DNA of 64,000 nucleotides from Microbacterium oxydans (GTDB taxonomy: Bacteria > Actinomycetota > Actinomycetes > Actinomycetales > Microbacteriaceae): assembly GCF_006540085.1 (NCBI RefSeq), contig NZ_BJOG01000001.1, positions 496,001 to 560,000 on the forward strand, written 5' to 3'. Under the pieces are notes generated by a model that saw only the letters and a program-made list of their open reading frames with translations, was not told the origin of the DNA and made no database searches. Within the stretch, counting starts at the first letter, position 1. The number at the start of each line of letters is the position of its first letter. The position numbers were made by a program, and so were the translations under genes. This document shows positions 41,940 to 50,929 of the stretch, in pieces.

Positions 41940-43940
41940 GTGAGTTCCCGCAGCGAGTCGACGAGTCGGATTTCGGCGTATCGCGTCTCCGGCGTCGCCA
42001 TCCTCCTCGTCGCCGCCCTCGTGGCCCTGGTGCTGGCGCTCCTCGTGGGCGGCGGGGCCAAGCCGCCCCTGCTGCAGGACCCCGGTCCGTTCGTGCTCTG
42101 GGGCACGCCCGTGGCCAAGCTCGTCATGAACGTCTCCGGTGCCGTCATGCTCGGCTCGCTCGTGCTCGCGCTCTTCGGTCTGCGCGCGGGGGAGCGGTCG
42201 TTCGATGCGGCTCTGAACATCGCCTCGGTCGGTGCCGCCGTGTTCACGGTGTCCGCGGGCCTCGCCGGGTTCCTGGCCTTCATGGCCGCCTTCAACCCGA
42301 AGCTCAGCATCGAGCGCGAGTTCGGCTCTCAGCTCGGCCGCTTCCTGCTGGAGCTGCCACTGGGTCAGTCCTGGCTCATCACCACCATCTTCGGTGCCAT
42401 CATCACGGTGCTGGCGTTCGCCTGGCGCTCGTGGACGCCCACGCTCATCACAGCGCTGCTCGCCGCGGCGTCCTTCCTCCCCCTCGCGACGCAGGGGCAC
42501 GCCGGAGACCTCGCCGGGCACAACATGGCGGTGAACTCGATCCTGCTCCACACGATCGGCGCCGCGGTCTGGCTCGGTGGCCTCCTGCTGCTCGTGCTGC
42601 TGCGGGGGCGGACCGACGTCGACCCCGTGCGCCTCGTCGGCCGCTACTCCTCCCTGGCGATCGCCGCGTTCGCCGTGGTGGCGTTCTCGGGGGTCACGCG
42701 GTCGGTCGTCGCGGTCGGGAGCTGGGAGGCCCTGTGGGCGACTCCGTACGGCTGGATCGTGCTCGCCAAGATCGCCCTCCTCGGGGGCATGGGACTGCTG
42801 GGCGCCTGGTACCGGGCCCGCCTCATCCCCAAGCTGACGGGTCAGCGCGCTGCGGGCTGGTTCTGGCTCCTGGTGCTGTGCGAGGTCGCGCTGATGGGCC
42901 TCGCCTCGGGTGCGGCAGCCGCTCTCGCACGCACGCCTCCGCCCACCGGTGAGGTCGCTGCCTTCGCCCAGACCCCCGCACAGATCCTCACCGGCTCGAC
43001 GCTGCCTCCGGAGTTGACGCTGGAGCGCTGGTTCACCGCCTGGGACTTCGACGTGCTCTGGCTCGTCGCTGCCGGCTTCGGCCTGTTCCTGTACCTCGCC
43101 GGCGTGCGACGCCTGCGGCTGCGCGGCGACCGGTGGCCGATCCATCGCACCGTGTTCTGGGTGCTCGGCATGCTGTTGCTGGTCTGGGTGACCAGCGGCC
43201 CGCTCAACGCGTACCAGGAGTACCTGTTCAGCATCCACATGATGGGCCACATGATGCTGTCGATGGCCATCCCGCTGCTGATGGTCTCCGGCGCCCCCAT
43301 CACGCTCGCCCTCCGCGCGATCCACAAGCGCGACGACGGCACGCGCGGTGGTCGCGAATGGATCATGTGGGCCGTGCACTCTCCGTTCGCGCGCGTCGTG
43401 ACCCACCCGTTCGTCGCTGCCGCGATCTTCATCCTGTCGCTGTGGGCCTTCTACTTCACCGATCTGGTGCGGTGGTCGATGTACGAGCATCTCGGCCACG
43501 AGTGGATGGTGATCCACTTCCTGATCTCGGGCTATCTGTTCGTGATGAGCCTGATCGGCGTCGACCCCGTCCCGTACCGTCTGCCGTACCCTGGCCGTCT
43601 GATCACCCTGATCGCTGTGATGGCGATGCACGCCTTCTTCGGCATCGCCATCATGATGCAGGAAGGCCTCATGGTCGCCGACTGGTTCGGCTCGATGGGG
43701 CGCGACTGGGGTGTCGACCCGATGATGGACCAGTACGTGGGGGGCGGCATCGCATGGTCGATCGGCGAGATCCCCACCCTGATCCTCGCGATCACCGTCG
43801 CGATCCAGTGGAGCCGAAGCGACACGAAGCTGCAGAAGCGCCGCGACCGGCATGCCGACCGCACCGGGGACGCGGAGCTCGAGGAGTACAACGCCAAGCT
43901 GGCGGCCCTCGCCGAGCGCGACAGCCGCGAGGGGCGCTGA
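41940..43940 (+). CDS. CopD copper-resistance domain fused to CtaG cytochrome oxidase assembly domain
   Basis: A 666-residue membrane protein with about 15 TM helices. The N-terminal half (about 10-340) is CopD-like, with HNMAVNSILLHTIGAAVWLG and a copper-ligand-type His. The C-terminal half (about 370-640) is caa3-type CtaG, with HMMGHMMLSMAIPLLMVSGA, MYEHLGHEWMVIHFLISGYL and MHAFFGIAIMMQ. It is probably involved in copper delivery to cytochrome oxidase. The fusion is common in actinobacteria. GTG 41940 follows GGAGGG. Confidence 0.9.
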   Translation: MSSRSESTSRISAYRVSGVAILLVAALVALVLALLVGGGAKPPLLQDPGPFVLWGTPVAKLVMNVSGAVMLGSLVLALFGLRAGERSFDAALNIASVGAAVFTVSAGLAGFLAFMAAFNPKLSIEREFGSQLGRFLLELPLGQSWLITTIFGAIITVLAFAWRSWTPTLITALLAAASFLPLATQGHAGDLAGHNMAVNSILLHTIGAAVWLGGLLLLVLLRGRTDVDPVRLVGRYSSLAIAAFAVVAFSGVTRSVVAVGSWEALWATPYGWIVLAKIALLGGMGLLGAWYRARLIPKLTGQRAAGWFWLLVLCEVALMGLASGAAAALARTPPPTGEVAAFAQTPAQILTGSTLPPELTLERWFTAWDFDVLWLVAAGFGLFLYLAGVRRLRLRGDRWPIHRTVFWVLGMLLLVWVTSGPLNAYQEYLFSIHMMGHMMLSMAIPLLMVSGAPITLALRAIHKRDDGTRGGREWIMWAVHSPFARVVTHPFVAAAIFILSLWAFYFTDLVRWSMYEHLGHEWMVIHFLISGYLFVMSLIGVDPVPYRLPYPGRLITLIAVMAMHAFFGIAIMMQEGLMVADWFGSMGRDWGVDPMMDQYVGGGIAWSIGEIPTLILAITVAIQWSRSDTKLQKRRDRHADRTGDAELEEYNAKLAALAERDSREGR

Positions 43941-43958
43941 CGCCGAAGCGGGGTCCGG

Positions 43959-45029
43959 TCAGTCGACCGGGGCTTCGCTGGGGGAGCCGACCCTGATCGA
44001 TGCCGTGCCGTCCGGCAGGATCGTGATCGTCCCGTTGAGCTGGAACGGCACGTCTTCGGACAGCGGCTGGACCTTGCCGTCGAACAGCGACCTGATGTCG
44101 ACGTCGACGTGGGCGACCGCGTCCGTCGACGGAATCTGCCACTGTCCGCCGTCGGGTGCGACCGTGACACGGGGCTGGGTGGCGATCGACCACTTCGGAG
44201 CGGACGCGAGACGATTCGTGACCCGCAGGCCGAACGGGCAGGCGGTCGGCTGGAGGACCTCCTGCGTCGTGCACTCGGCGAGGAAGGACTCGACGCGCTC
44301 CTGGACCACGTCGATGAACGCCTCCGTCGGCTCGGTCTGCACATCGAGCGGCGTGATGGCCAGCGGTGTGTCCGCGAGAACCCCGTGGCCCGAGGCGGTC
44401 GAGATCGGGGTGTCGACCGTCACCGCATACAGTCCCGGTGTGAAGACGAGCAGGGGCAGCGGGTCGAGCGAGGCGGCGTCGACCCCGTCGACCGAGATCT
44501 GGCGCCTGTCGACCTCGAACCCGTTCACGGCGAACCGGTCTGCGCCACGCAGCGTCAGATCCACCACGGCCAGCGGGCTGGTGGTGAAGCGCCAGTTCGG
44601 GGTGACGCCCGCCCATCCGTCCTGCTCGATCAGGAAGGTGCTGGTTCCCGGATGGCCGCTCGCCCGGTAGTCGACGGTGACGGCCGTACCGCCTTCCGCC
44701 GGCTCCTCGGAGGTGACCTTCACATCGGTCAGGGGGGCGAGCGCGGCGTGACGGAGCATGGCCTCGGACGCGGCGGGATCGATGCCGGCGGCGTCGAGGG
44801 TCTCGCGATCGACCGCGACACCCGGCACGCGCAGCGCGTCGGCGGCGCGGCCGGAGGAGAGCAGGTCGAGGTAGCGCACCACGAATGCCGACGGTCCGTA
44901 GAACTGCTGGTAGAGCGTGGCTCCGCCTGCCCCGAGAGCGGCGACGAGCACGAGGCCGACGACGGCGAGCATCGCCAGGTCGACCCCCAGGCGCGCGCGC
45001 CGGGGCGCGCTCGCACGTGCCCGGTCCAT
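43959..45029 (-). CDS. Single-TM exported protein of unknown function
   Basis: A 356-residue protein with one N-terminal TM (about 17-40, VDLAMLAVVGLVLVAALGAG) and a large external part. The start of the external region resembles a NTF2-like/DUF4878-type fold (YLDLLSSGRAADALRVPGVA). It contains ECTTQEVLQPTACPFG, two cysteines that may form a disulfide. I cannot name a family with confidence. It is divergent from the helicase at 45134. Confidence 0.78.
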   Translation of the reverse strand: MDRARASAPRRARLGVDLAMLAVVGLVLVAALGAGGATLYQQFYGPSAFVVRYLDLLSSGRAADALRVPGVAVDRETLDAAGIDPAASEAMLRHAALAPLTDVKVTSEEPAEGGTAVTVDYRASGHPGTSTFLIEQDGWAGVTPNWRFTTSPLAVVDLTLRGADRFAVNGFEVDRRQISVDGVDAASLDPLPLLVFTPGLYAVTVDTPISTASGHGVLADTPLAITPLDVQTEPTEAFIDVVQERVESFLAECTTQEVLQPTACPFGLRVTNRLASAPKWSIATQPRVTVAPDGGQWQIPSTDAVAHVDVDIRSLFDGKVQPLSEDVPFQLNGTITILPDGTASIRVGSPSEAPVD

Positions 45030-45133
45030 GGCGTCAGTCTAGGAGGGCGTCCTGGGGGGACGCCGAGCGTCGGCGGCCGTGCGCGGATGCCGGGACGTAG
45101 CATGGACGAGCGCCCTGTCCGTCCGCTGCCCCT

Positions 45134-46537
45134 GTGAGAACCGTGTCCCTTCCCGCCCTGTCCGAGGAGCAGCAAGAGCTGTTCCGGCTCATCGAGGACA
45201 CCGGTGAACACGTCTTCATCACCGGACGAGCCGGGACGGGCAAATCGACCCTCCTTCAGCACTTCGCCTGGAACACGAAGAAGCAGATCGCGATCTGCGC
45301 GCCGACCGGCGTCGCGGCGCTCAACGTCGAGGGGCAGACGATCCATTCGCTGTTCCGACTTCCGATCGGCCTGATCGGAGATGCGGACATCGATCAGAAC
45401 GATGCGACCCGCCGCATCCTGAACGCGATCGAGACGCTCGTGATCGACGAGATCTCCATGGTCAATGCAGACCTGATGGACGCCATCGACCGCTCGCTGC
45501 GGCAGGCACGGGGCCGCAGGGGTGAGCCGTTCGGCGGCGTGCAGGTGGTCATGTTCGGCGACCCGTATCAGCTCGCTCCCGTGCCGCCGCGCGGCGACGA
45601 GGCCCGCTACGTGCAGGACCACTACCGCTCGTTCTGGTTCTTCGACGCGAAGGTGTGGGCGGGAGGTGGCGGTGGGACCGGCGAGTCGGATCAGGACGGC
45701 CTGTTCGCTGTCGACACGCGGGCGGAGCTGCACGTGCGCGAGCTCGTGCAGATCCATCGCCAGTCCGACGACGGGTTCAAGGCCATGCTGAATGCCGTCC
45801 GCTACGGGCGCGTCACCGCCGAGATCGCCGGGGTGCTCAACACCCAGGGCGCGCGGACGCCGCCCGATCCCGAGCCGGGTGAAGTGCCGATGATCACGCT
45901 CGCCACGCGCAACGACATCGTGAACAGCATCAACAGTCGACACCTCGCTGCACTGCCGGGTAAGGAGCAGACCGCGCGCGCAGAGGTGAGCGGAGACTTC
46001 GGGAGGGGCGAGGCCGCGCTCCCCGCCGAGTCGGAGCTGAAGCTCAAGGTCGGCGCGCAGGTCATGTTCCTGCGCAACGACACCGCGATGTCTGGCGAGC
46101 CGCCGCGCTGGGTCAACGGCACGATCGGGACGGTGGTGCGCATCCTCGGAAGTGCCGTGCGGGTCGACATCGACGGCGAGGAGGTCGACGTCGAGCCCGC
46201 CGTATGGGAACGGTTCCGCTACGCGTACGACCAGAACACCAAGAAGCTCACCCGCGACGTGGTGGCCGAGTTCACGCAGTTCCCGCTGCGGCTGGCGTGG
46301 GCGGTCACGATCCACAAGTCGCAGGGCAAGACCTACGAGCGCGCGATCATCGACCTCGGCTCCGGAGCGTTCGCACCGGGACAGACGTACGTGGCTCTCA
46401 GCCGACTGACCTCGCTCGAGGGGCTCTACCTGTCGCGTCCGCTGCGCCCCCGCGACATCCGCGTGGACGAGGACGTGCGTCGGTTCATGCGCGACGCCTG
46501 GCTGGCCGCATCGACGCCGGAGCTGCCGAAGAGCTGA
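45134..46537 (+). CDS. PIF1/RecD-like ATP-dependent helicase
   Basis: A 467-residue SF1B helicase. Walker A is ITGRAGTGKSTLLQHFAW (about 30). ICAPTGVAALNVEGQTIHSL is motif Ia, TLVIDEISMVNADLMDAIDR is Walker B, and VQVVMFGDPYQLAPVPP is motif III. Near the end are LRLAWAVTIHKSQGKTYERA and TYVALSRLTSLEGLYLSRPL. It stands alone, without RecB/RecC. It may resolve G-quadruplex or replication-blocking structures as PIF1 does; that is inference. Confidence 0.9.
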   Translation: MRTVSLPALSEEQQELFRLIEDTGEHVFITGRAGTGKSTLLQHFAWNTKKQIAICAPTGVAALNVEGQTIHSLFRLPIGLIGDADIDQNDATRRILNAIETLVIDEISMVNADLMDAIDRSLRQARGRRGEPFGGVQVVMFGDPYQLAPVPPRGDEARYVQDHYRSFWFFDAKVWAGGGGGTGESDQDGLFAVDTRAELHVRELVQIHRQSDDGFKAMLNAVRYGRVTAEIAGVLNTQGARTPPDPEPGEVPMITLATRNDIVNSINSRHLAALPGKEQTARAEVSGDFGRGEAALPAESELKLKVGAQVMFLRNDTAMSGEPPRWVNGTIGTVVRILGSAVRVDIDGEEVDVEPAVWERFRYAYDQNTKKLTRDVVAEFTQFPLRLAWAVTIHKSQGKTYERAIIDLGSGAFAPGQTYVALSRLTSLEGLYLSRPLRPRDIRVDEDVRRFMRDAWLAASTPELPKS

Positions 46538-46544
46538 GCGCGGG

Positions 46545-47192
46545 TCAGGCGGCGGCGCGTGCGCGGTCGAGGTCTTCGAACAGCTCGGTGTTGAAGCGGT
46601 AGGCGAGCAGCACCTCGTCGATCACGCGCTCGCGCTCGGCATCGTCCCACGGCGCGGCGTCGAGCTGCTCGCGGTACACGTCCTTGAACGCGGCGGGGTC
46701 GGCGATGTCGTCGAACAGGTAGAAGCCGATGCCGTTGGTCTCGAAGCCGAAGCGGCGAGCCATCACGCGTCCGATGAAGATCCCGCCGGACAGGTCGCCG
46801 AGGTAGCGGGTGTAGTGGTGCGCGACGAAGCCGCCGGCCCAGGTGGCGCCGACCTGCCGGATGCGGTCGACGTAGCGCTGCGTCGTCGGCAGGGCGACGA
46901 TCCGCTCGCGCCAGTCGGCTCCGAGCAGGAACTCGAGGTCGGCTTCGAGCGCCGGGAGCCGGGTGAGCTTGTCGGTGATGAAGACGGAGGCCACGGGATC
47001 CTGGCGCATGCGGTCACCTGCGGATTCGAGCGCCTCGTAGATGAAGTAGTGCTGAGCGACGAGCGAGATGTAGTCCTCGCGAGACCCTTCGCCCTTCAGG
47101 AGGTCGGACATGAAGCCGGCGGTCTCGCTGCGGGAGTGCGATCCGGACGAACGCTCGCGCAGGGCGGCGGAGAAGGAGAGGATCTCGGGCAT
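46545..47192 (-). CDS. hmuO: Heme oxygenase (biliverdin-producing)
   Basis: A 215-residue HmuO/HO-1-type enzyme. The proximal His is residue 19 in SSGSHSRSE. HYFIYEALESAGDRM and the distal helix TRYLGDLSGGIFIGRVMARR with its Gly residues are conserved. It releases iron from heme. A strong DtxR-like box lies in its promoter, so it should be induced under iron starvation. The upstream gene on the same strand is DUF2470. Confidence 0.94.
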   Translation of the reverse strand: MPEILSFSAALRERSSGSHSRSETAGFMSDLLKGEGSREDYISLVAQHYFIYEALESAGDRMRQDPVASVFITDKLTRLPALEADLEFLLGADWRERIVALPTTQRYVDRIRQVGATWAGGFVAHHYTRYLGDLSGGIFIGRVMARRFGFETNGIGFYLFDDIADPAAFKDVYREQLDAAPWDDAERERVIDEVLLAYRFNTELFEDLDRARAAA

Positions 47193-47202
47193 GAGGCAAG
47201 TG

Positions 47203-47221
47203 TAAGGCTTGCCTTACCTCA
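47203..47221. promoter_or_regulatory. DtxR/IdeR-type iron box in front of hmuO
   Basis: Read on the hmuO strand the 19 bp match the consensus TWAGGTWAGSCTWACCTWA at all but two positions. The centre is the perfect palindrome GTAAGGC-TT-GCCTTAC (47202-47217). It starts 11 bp before the hmuO ATG, so it would cover the transcription start or initiation region. Confidence 0.85.
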
Positions 47222-47254
47222 GGGGAAGTCCGAGTCGGCAGGCGTGCGCAGTCG

Positions 47255-47578
47255 TCAGGCGTGCGGTCGGGGCTCGACGCCCAGGCGCGCGCACGCGGCG
47301 TCGTAGAGTGCCACGACCTCCCGGCGCACGGACGGGCGGTCGGCGATCGGACCGCCGGGCCACGGCACGCGCAGCTCGGTCACGATGCCGTCGCGGGTGA
47401 TGTCCCATGTCCCCGCCTCGCCGTCGAATCCGGTCATGACGGAGTCCGTGATGTGCGCGTCCGAGGTGTCGGCGAAGGCTCGTGCGATGAGCAGGTTGTC
47501 GTCGGTGTGGTCGCCGTTCATGTGGCGGAGGACGGCGGTGATCACGTCTGCATCGAAGGTGTGGGGCACGCTCCCCAC
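47255..47578 (-). CDS. DUF2470 protein
   Basis: A 107-residue single DUF2470 domain: VITAVLRHMNGDHTDDNLLI near the N-terminus. The same domain forms the C-terminal part of HugZ-type and chloroplast heme-related proteins. It sits 62 bp upstream of hmuO on the same strand, which supports a role in heme binding or degradation. Confidence 0.86.
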   Translation of the reverse strand: MGSVPHTFDADVITAVLRHMNGDHTDDNLLIARAFADTSDAHITDSVMTGFDGEAGTWDITRDGIVTELRVPWPGGPIADRPSVRREVVALYDAACARLGVEPRPHA

Positions 47579-47665
47579 CCTATGTCGACCTCCGACCCCG
47601 TCGCGGGGCCGACTTTCAGCATCGGCGCTCTAGACTCGGGAGACACGTCTTCGGGGGTTCTATCC

Positions 47666-48958
47666 ATGCAGCTTCTCTCGTCGCGCCGGTGGCGCGCCGC
47701 AACGGCGACGGCGGCCGTGCTCGCTCTCGTCCTCACCGGATGCTCTTCCGAGGAGTCCTTCTCCTACACGCCTCCCGCTCAGGTGGACGGTTCGCTCCCT
47801 GACGACACCGTCGCCGCGATGCAGGCGGCCGTCGAGAACGCGATCACCGCGTCCGGCGCGTCGGGCGCCATCGTCGGCGTCTGGGCGCCCTGGAGCGGAA
47901 GCTGGGTGGCGGGCATCGGCACTCAGGATCGCGAGGGTGGAGCCGAGCTGTCGACGGACATGTCCTTCCGCATCGCGGACGTGACCCGTCTGATGACCTG
48001 CGACGTCCTCTACGCCCTCGCCGACCGGAAGGTGGTCGAGCTGGACGCGAACGTCGCCGACTACGTCTCCGGTGTCGCTGACATGCGCGAGGAGGGTATC
48101 ACCCTCCTCGACCTCTGCAACGGGACCAGCGGTGCCGGGTCCTCCGAGGAGACCGTGAAGTCGGCCTGGCTGAACACCCCCGACCGGGTGTGGTCCCCGC
48201 TGGAGCTTGCGGGCTTCGGCCTGGCACGCGACCGGGTCGCACCGCACACGACGTTCCGCGACTCCGACGCCGGCTACCTGCTGCTCGGCCTTGCTCTCGA
48301 ACGCGCCTCGGGCATGACGGCCTCCGAACTGATCGCGGAGTACGTCACAGAGCCGCTCGGACTCTCGGACACCTCGCTGCCGGGACCGACCCCAGCGAAG
48401 CCGGGAAGCGGGGAGTCCCTGAACGGACACTTCCTGAACGCCGTCGAGGGCGGATACGACTGCGCGGCACCCGTCGACATCAGCACGCTGTCGTCGAGCA
48501 CGGGCTTCACCGATTCGGGCGTCGTGTCGACCATCACCGATCTCGGCCGGTATGCGCAGGCCGAAGCCCAGCAGGCGCTGCGCACGAAGGACAAGCCTGA
48601 CCGCTTCGGCGACCCGTTGCCGGCCAGAGACGGCGCACCGTCTTGGTACCAGGCCACCGGTGGCGCCTACCTGGTCGGCTCGATGATCGGCCAGCACGGG
48701 TGGACCCCGGGTTACGCCACCGCGGCATACTCCGACCCGGCGACCGGATTCACCGTGGCCGTCGTGCTCAACGACTCCACGGGTGGAGCGCTGTTCGCCC
48801 AGCAGCTCTCGTGGGAGCTCGCCGCCATCGCGTCGAAGGCCCCGGCAGCGGCTGGTCAGACGGCACCGGAGTTCGGGCTGCCGTTCACGGCGGAGCAGTA
48901 CCACCAGGGCACGGCCGAGGCCGCGCTCCCGTGCGTGGCCCCGCCCGCCGCCGAGTGA
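47666..48958 (+). CDS. Beta-lactamase-fold (class C-like) lipoprotein lacking the catalytic motifs
   Basis: A 430-residue protein with signal peptide and lipobox LTGC (about residue 23). The fold is clear: MSFRIADVTRLMTCDVLYAL aligns with the SxxK segment FRIASVTK, and DSDAGYLLLGLALERASGM with YSNxGYxLLG. The Ser-x-x-Lys is Asp-x-x-Arg and the Tyr-x-Asn is Asp-x-Asp, so none of the usual catalytic residues remain; the third motif reads QHGWTPGY. It is probably a cell-surface binding protein rather than a hydrolase. ATG 47666. Confidence 0.88.
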   Translation: MQLLSSRRWRAATATAAVLALVLTGCSSEESFSYTPPAQVDGSLPDDTVAAMQAAVENAITASGASGAIVGVWAPWSGSWVAGIGTQDREGGAELSTDMSFRIADVTRLMTCDVLYALADRKVVELDANVADYVSGVADMREEGITLLDLCNGTSGAGSSEETVKSAWLNTPDRVWSPLELAGFGLARDRVAPHTTFRDSDAGYLLLGLALERASGMTASELIAEYVTEPLGLSDTSLPGPTPAKPGSGESLNGHFLNAVEGGYDCAAPVDISTLSSSTGFTDSGVVSTITDLGRYAQAEAQQALRTKDKPDRFGDPLPARDGAPSWYQATGGAYLVGSMIGQHGWTPGYATAAYSDPATGFTVAVVLNDSTGGALFAQQLSWELAAIASKAPAAAGQTAPEFGLPFTAEQYHQGTAEAALPCVAPPAAE

Positions 48959-48993
48959 GCCGCTCCGACTGACAGTCGCGCGAAGGGGTGACG

Positions 48994-50010
48994 ATGGCGA
49001 TCATCGACAATGCGATCTACGTGGATGGCGTCCGCACCGAGAACCCGGTGACGCTCAGCGAGACCTTCGAGCGCATGCGCGAGCGCGGCGGCATGGGCTG
49101 GATCGGCCTCTACCGGCCGAGCGAGGAGGAGATCCGCGAGGTCGCCGACGAGTTCGGCATCCATGCGCTCGTCGTGGAGGACGCCCTCTCCGGTCATCAG
49201 CGCGCCAAGCTCGAGCGCTACGGCGACGTGCTGTTCATGGTGCTGCGACCCGCCCGCTACCTCGATGACGTCGAAGAGGTCGAGTTCGGCGAGGTGCACG
49301 TCCTCGTCGGGCCGGACTTCGTCGTGACGATCCGGCACGCGGAAGCCCCCGATCTCGGTCGTGTCCGTCGGCGCCTGGAAGCCGACCCTGCGCTCCTCTC
49401 CCACGGCCCGGAGGCCGTGCTCTACGCCATCCTCGACGAGGTCGTCGACGAGTACACGCCCGTGCTCGCCGGACTCGAGAACGACATCGACGAGATCGAG
49501 AGCCAGCTGTTCGAGGAAGACACCGACGCCACGCAGCGCATCTACGACCTGGGCAGGGAGGTCATCGACTTCCAGCGTGCAACGCAGCCGCTCTCGGGAA
49601 TGCTCGAGGCGCTCCTGCGCGGGTCCGACAAGTACGAGGTGGGCGAGGAGCTGCGCCGCTACCTTCGCGACGTGCTGGATCACACCCTGCGCGTGAGCGA
49701 CCGCGCGACCACGTTCCGCACCGTGCTCGACAACGCGCTCACGGTGGAGTCGACCATCGTCGCGCGTCGCCAGAACGAGGAGATGCGGCGGATGACGGAG
49801 CTCAGCATCCGTCAGAACGACGAGGTCAAGAAGATCTCGGGGTGGGCGGCCATCCTGTTCGCCCCGACGCTCGTCGGCACGATCTACGGCATGAACTTCG
49901 ACCACATGCCCGAACTGCACTGGCTGCTCGGCTACCCCATGGCGATCGCGATGATGGTCGCGCTGGGCTTCGGCCTCTACGCCGCGTTCAAGCGCAAGGG
50001 CTGGCTCTAG
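48994..50010 (+). CDS. corA: CorA magnesium/cobalt transporter
   Basis: A 338-residue CorA. The long cytoplasmic N-terminal domain (about 1-270) ends in the helix LSIRQNDEVKKISGWAAILF. Two TM helices are joined by the pore motif YGMNFDHMPELHW. It ends KRKGWL. ATG at 48994 is chosen over GTG 48988 because GAAGGGG then has proper spacing. It passively imports Mg2+ or Co2+. Confidence 0.93.
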   Translation: MAIIDNAIYVDGVRTENPVTLSETFERMRERGGMGWIGLYRPSEEEIREVADEFGIHALVVEDALSGHQRAKLERYGDVLFMVLRPARYLDDVEEVEFGEVHVLVGPDFVVTIRHAEAPDLGRVRRRLEADPALLSHGPEAVLYAILDEVVDEYTPVLAGLENDIDEIESQLFEEDTDATQRIYDLGREVIDFQRATQPLSGMLEALLRGSDKYEVGEELRRYLRDVLDHTLRVSDRATTFRTVLDNALTVESTIVARRQNEEMRRMTELSIRQNDEVKKISGWAAILFAPTLVGTIYGMNFDHMPELHWLLGYPMAIAMMVALGFGLYAAFKRKGWL

Positions 50011-50103
50011 GTGCCGTCGCGGTGGCCGGAGCTGTCCGGAATCGCATGCTCGGCGACGGTTCCTCTCCTTGCCGACGAACCAGGCACCGGCGACGATGAG
50101 CGG

Positions 50104-50697
50104 ATGAACGCTCACTCCGACACCGCCCTGCTCGTCGTCGATGCGCAGGAGTCGTTCCGTCAGCGCGCCGATGACTGGGCGACCACCGCGAACCCCGCCG
50201 TGCTCGAGAACATCGCACTCCTCGTCGCGCATGCCCGTCGCGTGGGGGACGAGGTCGTCTGGATCACCCACTCCGAGCCCGGGTCCGGCGGCGTGTTCGA
50301 CCCGGTCAACGGGTTCGTGCGCGTGATCGACGCTCTCGAGCCTCTCGCCTCGGAGCCGGCGCTGACGAAGACCACCATCAACGCCTTCGCGTCGACCGAC
50401 CTCGAGGAGAGGCTGCGCCGTGACGGCATCCGCCGGCTGGTGGTGTGCGGCATCCGCACCGAGCAGTGCTGCGAGACGACGACGCGGGTGGCGGCCGACC
50501 TCGGCTTCGAGGTCGAGTTCGTCACGGACGCCACCACGACGTCGTCGATCCCGGCGGCGGGTGCTCTGGCGGCGGTGTCGGGGGAGGACATCATGCGACG
50601 CACCGAGAGCATCCTCGCCGCCCGCGGTTTCGCCACGGTCGGCAGCACCCGGGAGCGGGTGGGCGCATCCGTGGATGAGGCGCCCGCCGCGCCGTGA
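50104..50697 (+). CDS. Isochorismatase-family cysteine hydrolase
   Basis: A 197-residue hydrolase. ALLVVDAQESFRQRADDWAT has the catalytic Asp, a Lys follows in LTKTTINAFASTDLEERL, and the nucleophile Cys is in CGIRTEQCCETTTRVAADLG. It may act on a nicotinamide- or amide-type substrate. It is not next to siderophore genes, so isochorismate is unlikely. ATG 50104; the open frame extends back to the corA stop. Confidence 0.88.
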   Translation: MNAHSDTALLVVDAQESFRQRADDWATTANPAVLENIALLVAHARRVGDEVVWITHSEPGSGGVFDPVNGFVRVIDALEPLASEPALTKTTINAFASTDLEERLRRDGIRRLVVCGIRTEQCCETTTRVAADLGFEVEFVTDATTTSSIPAAGALAAVSGEDIMRRTESILAARGFATVGSTRERVGASVDEAPAAP

Positions 50698-50713
50698 CCC
50701 TGAGCAGGGGGAC

Positions 50714-50929
50714 TCAGTCCTCGGGGTCGGCCTCTGGCATGCCGGGCCCCGGGCCCGGACGCACCGGCGCCTCGGGGGCGATGTCGATGCGGGTGTTGCC
50801 GTCGTGCTCGGTGACCTCGACGCGGGGGGCGGCGTCGGCCTCGGTGGCGTCGGGGGCTGATGTCAGCTGATCGTGTCGCTTCTCCGCGCTCGTCATCTCG
50901 TCGTCCGACGTGTGTTCAGGCGTGCTCAT
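50714..50929 (-). CDS. Small acidic protein after the amino acid permease
   Basis: A 71-residue Asp/Glu/Pro-rich protein, MSTPEHTSDDEMTSAEKRHD at the start. It has no TM and no recognised family. It overlaps the 3' end of the permease by 14 bp, so the two are coupled. A soluble accessory role is possible. Codon use looks normal. Confidence 0.6.
   Translation of the reverse strand: MSTPEHTSDDEMTSAEKRHDQLTSAPDATEADAAPRVEVTEHDGNTRIDIAPEAPVRPGPGPGMPEADPED

Noticed and set aside
41844..43853. 669-codon frame opposite the CopD-CtaG fusion
   Set aside because: The other strand has clear TM helices and His motifs; this one is a charged shadow.
50011..50103. Upstream extension of the isochorismatase-like protein
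   Set aside because: The added 31 residues show no conservation, and ATG 50104 directly precedes the first strand of the fold.
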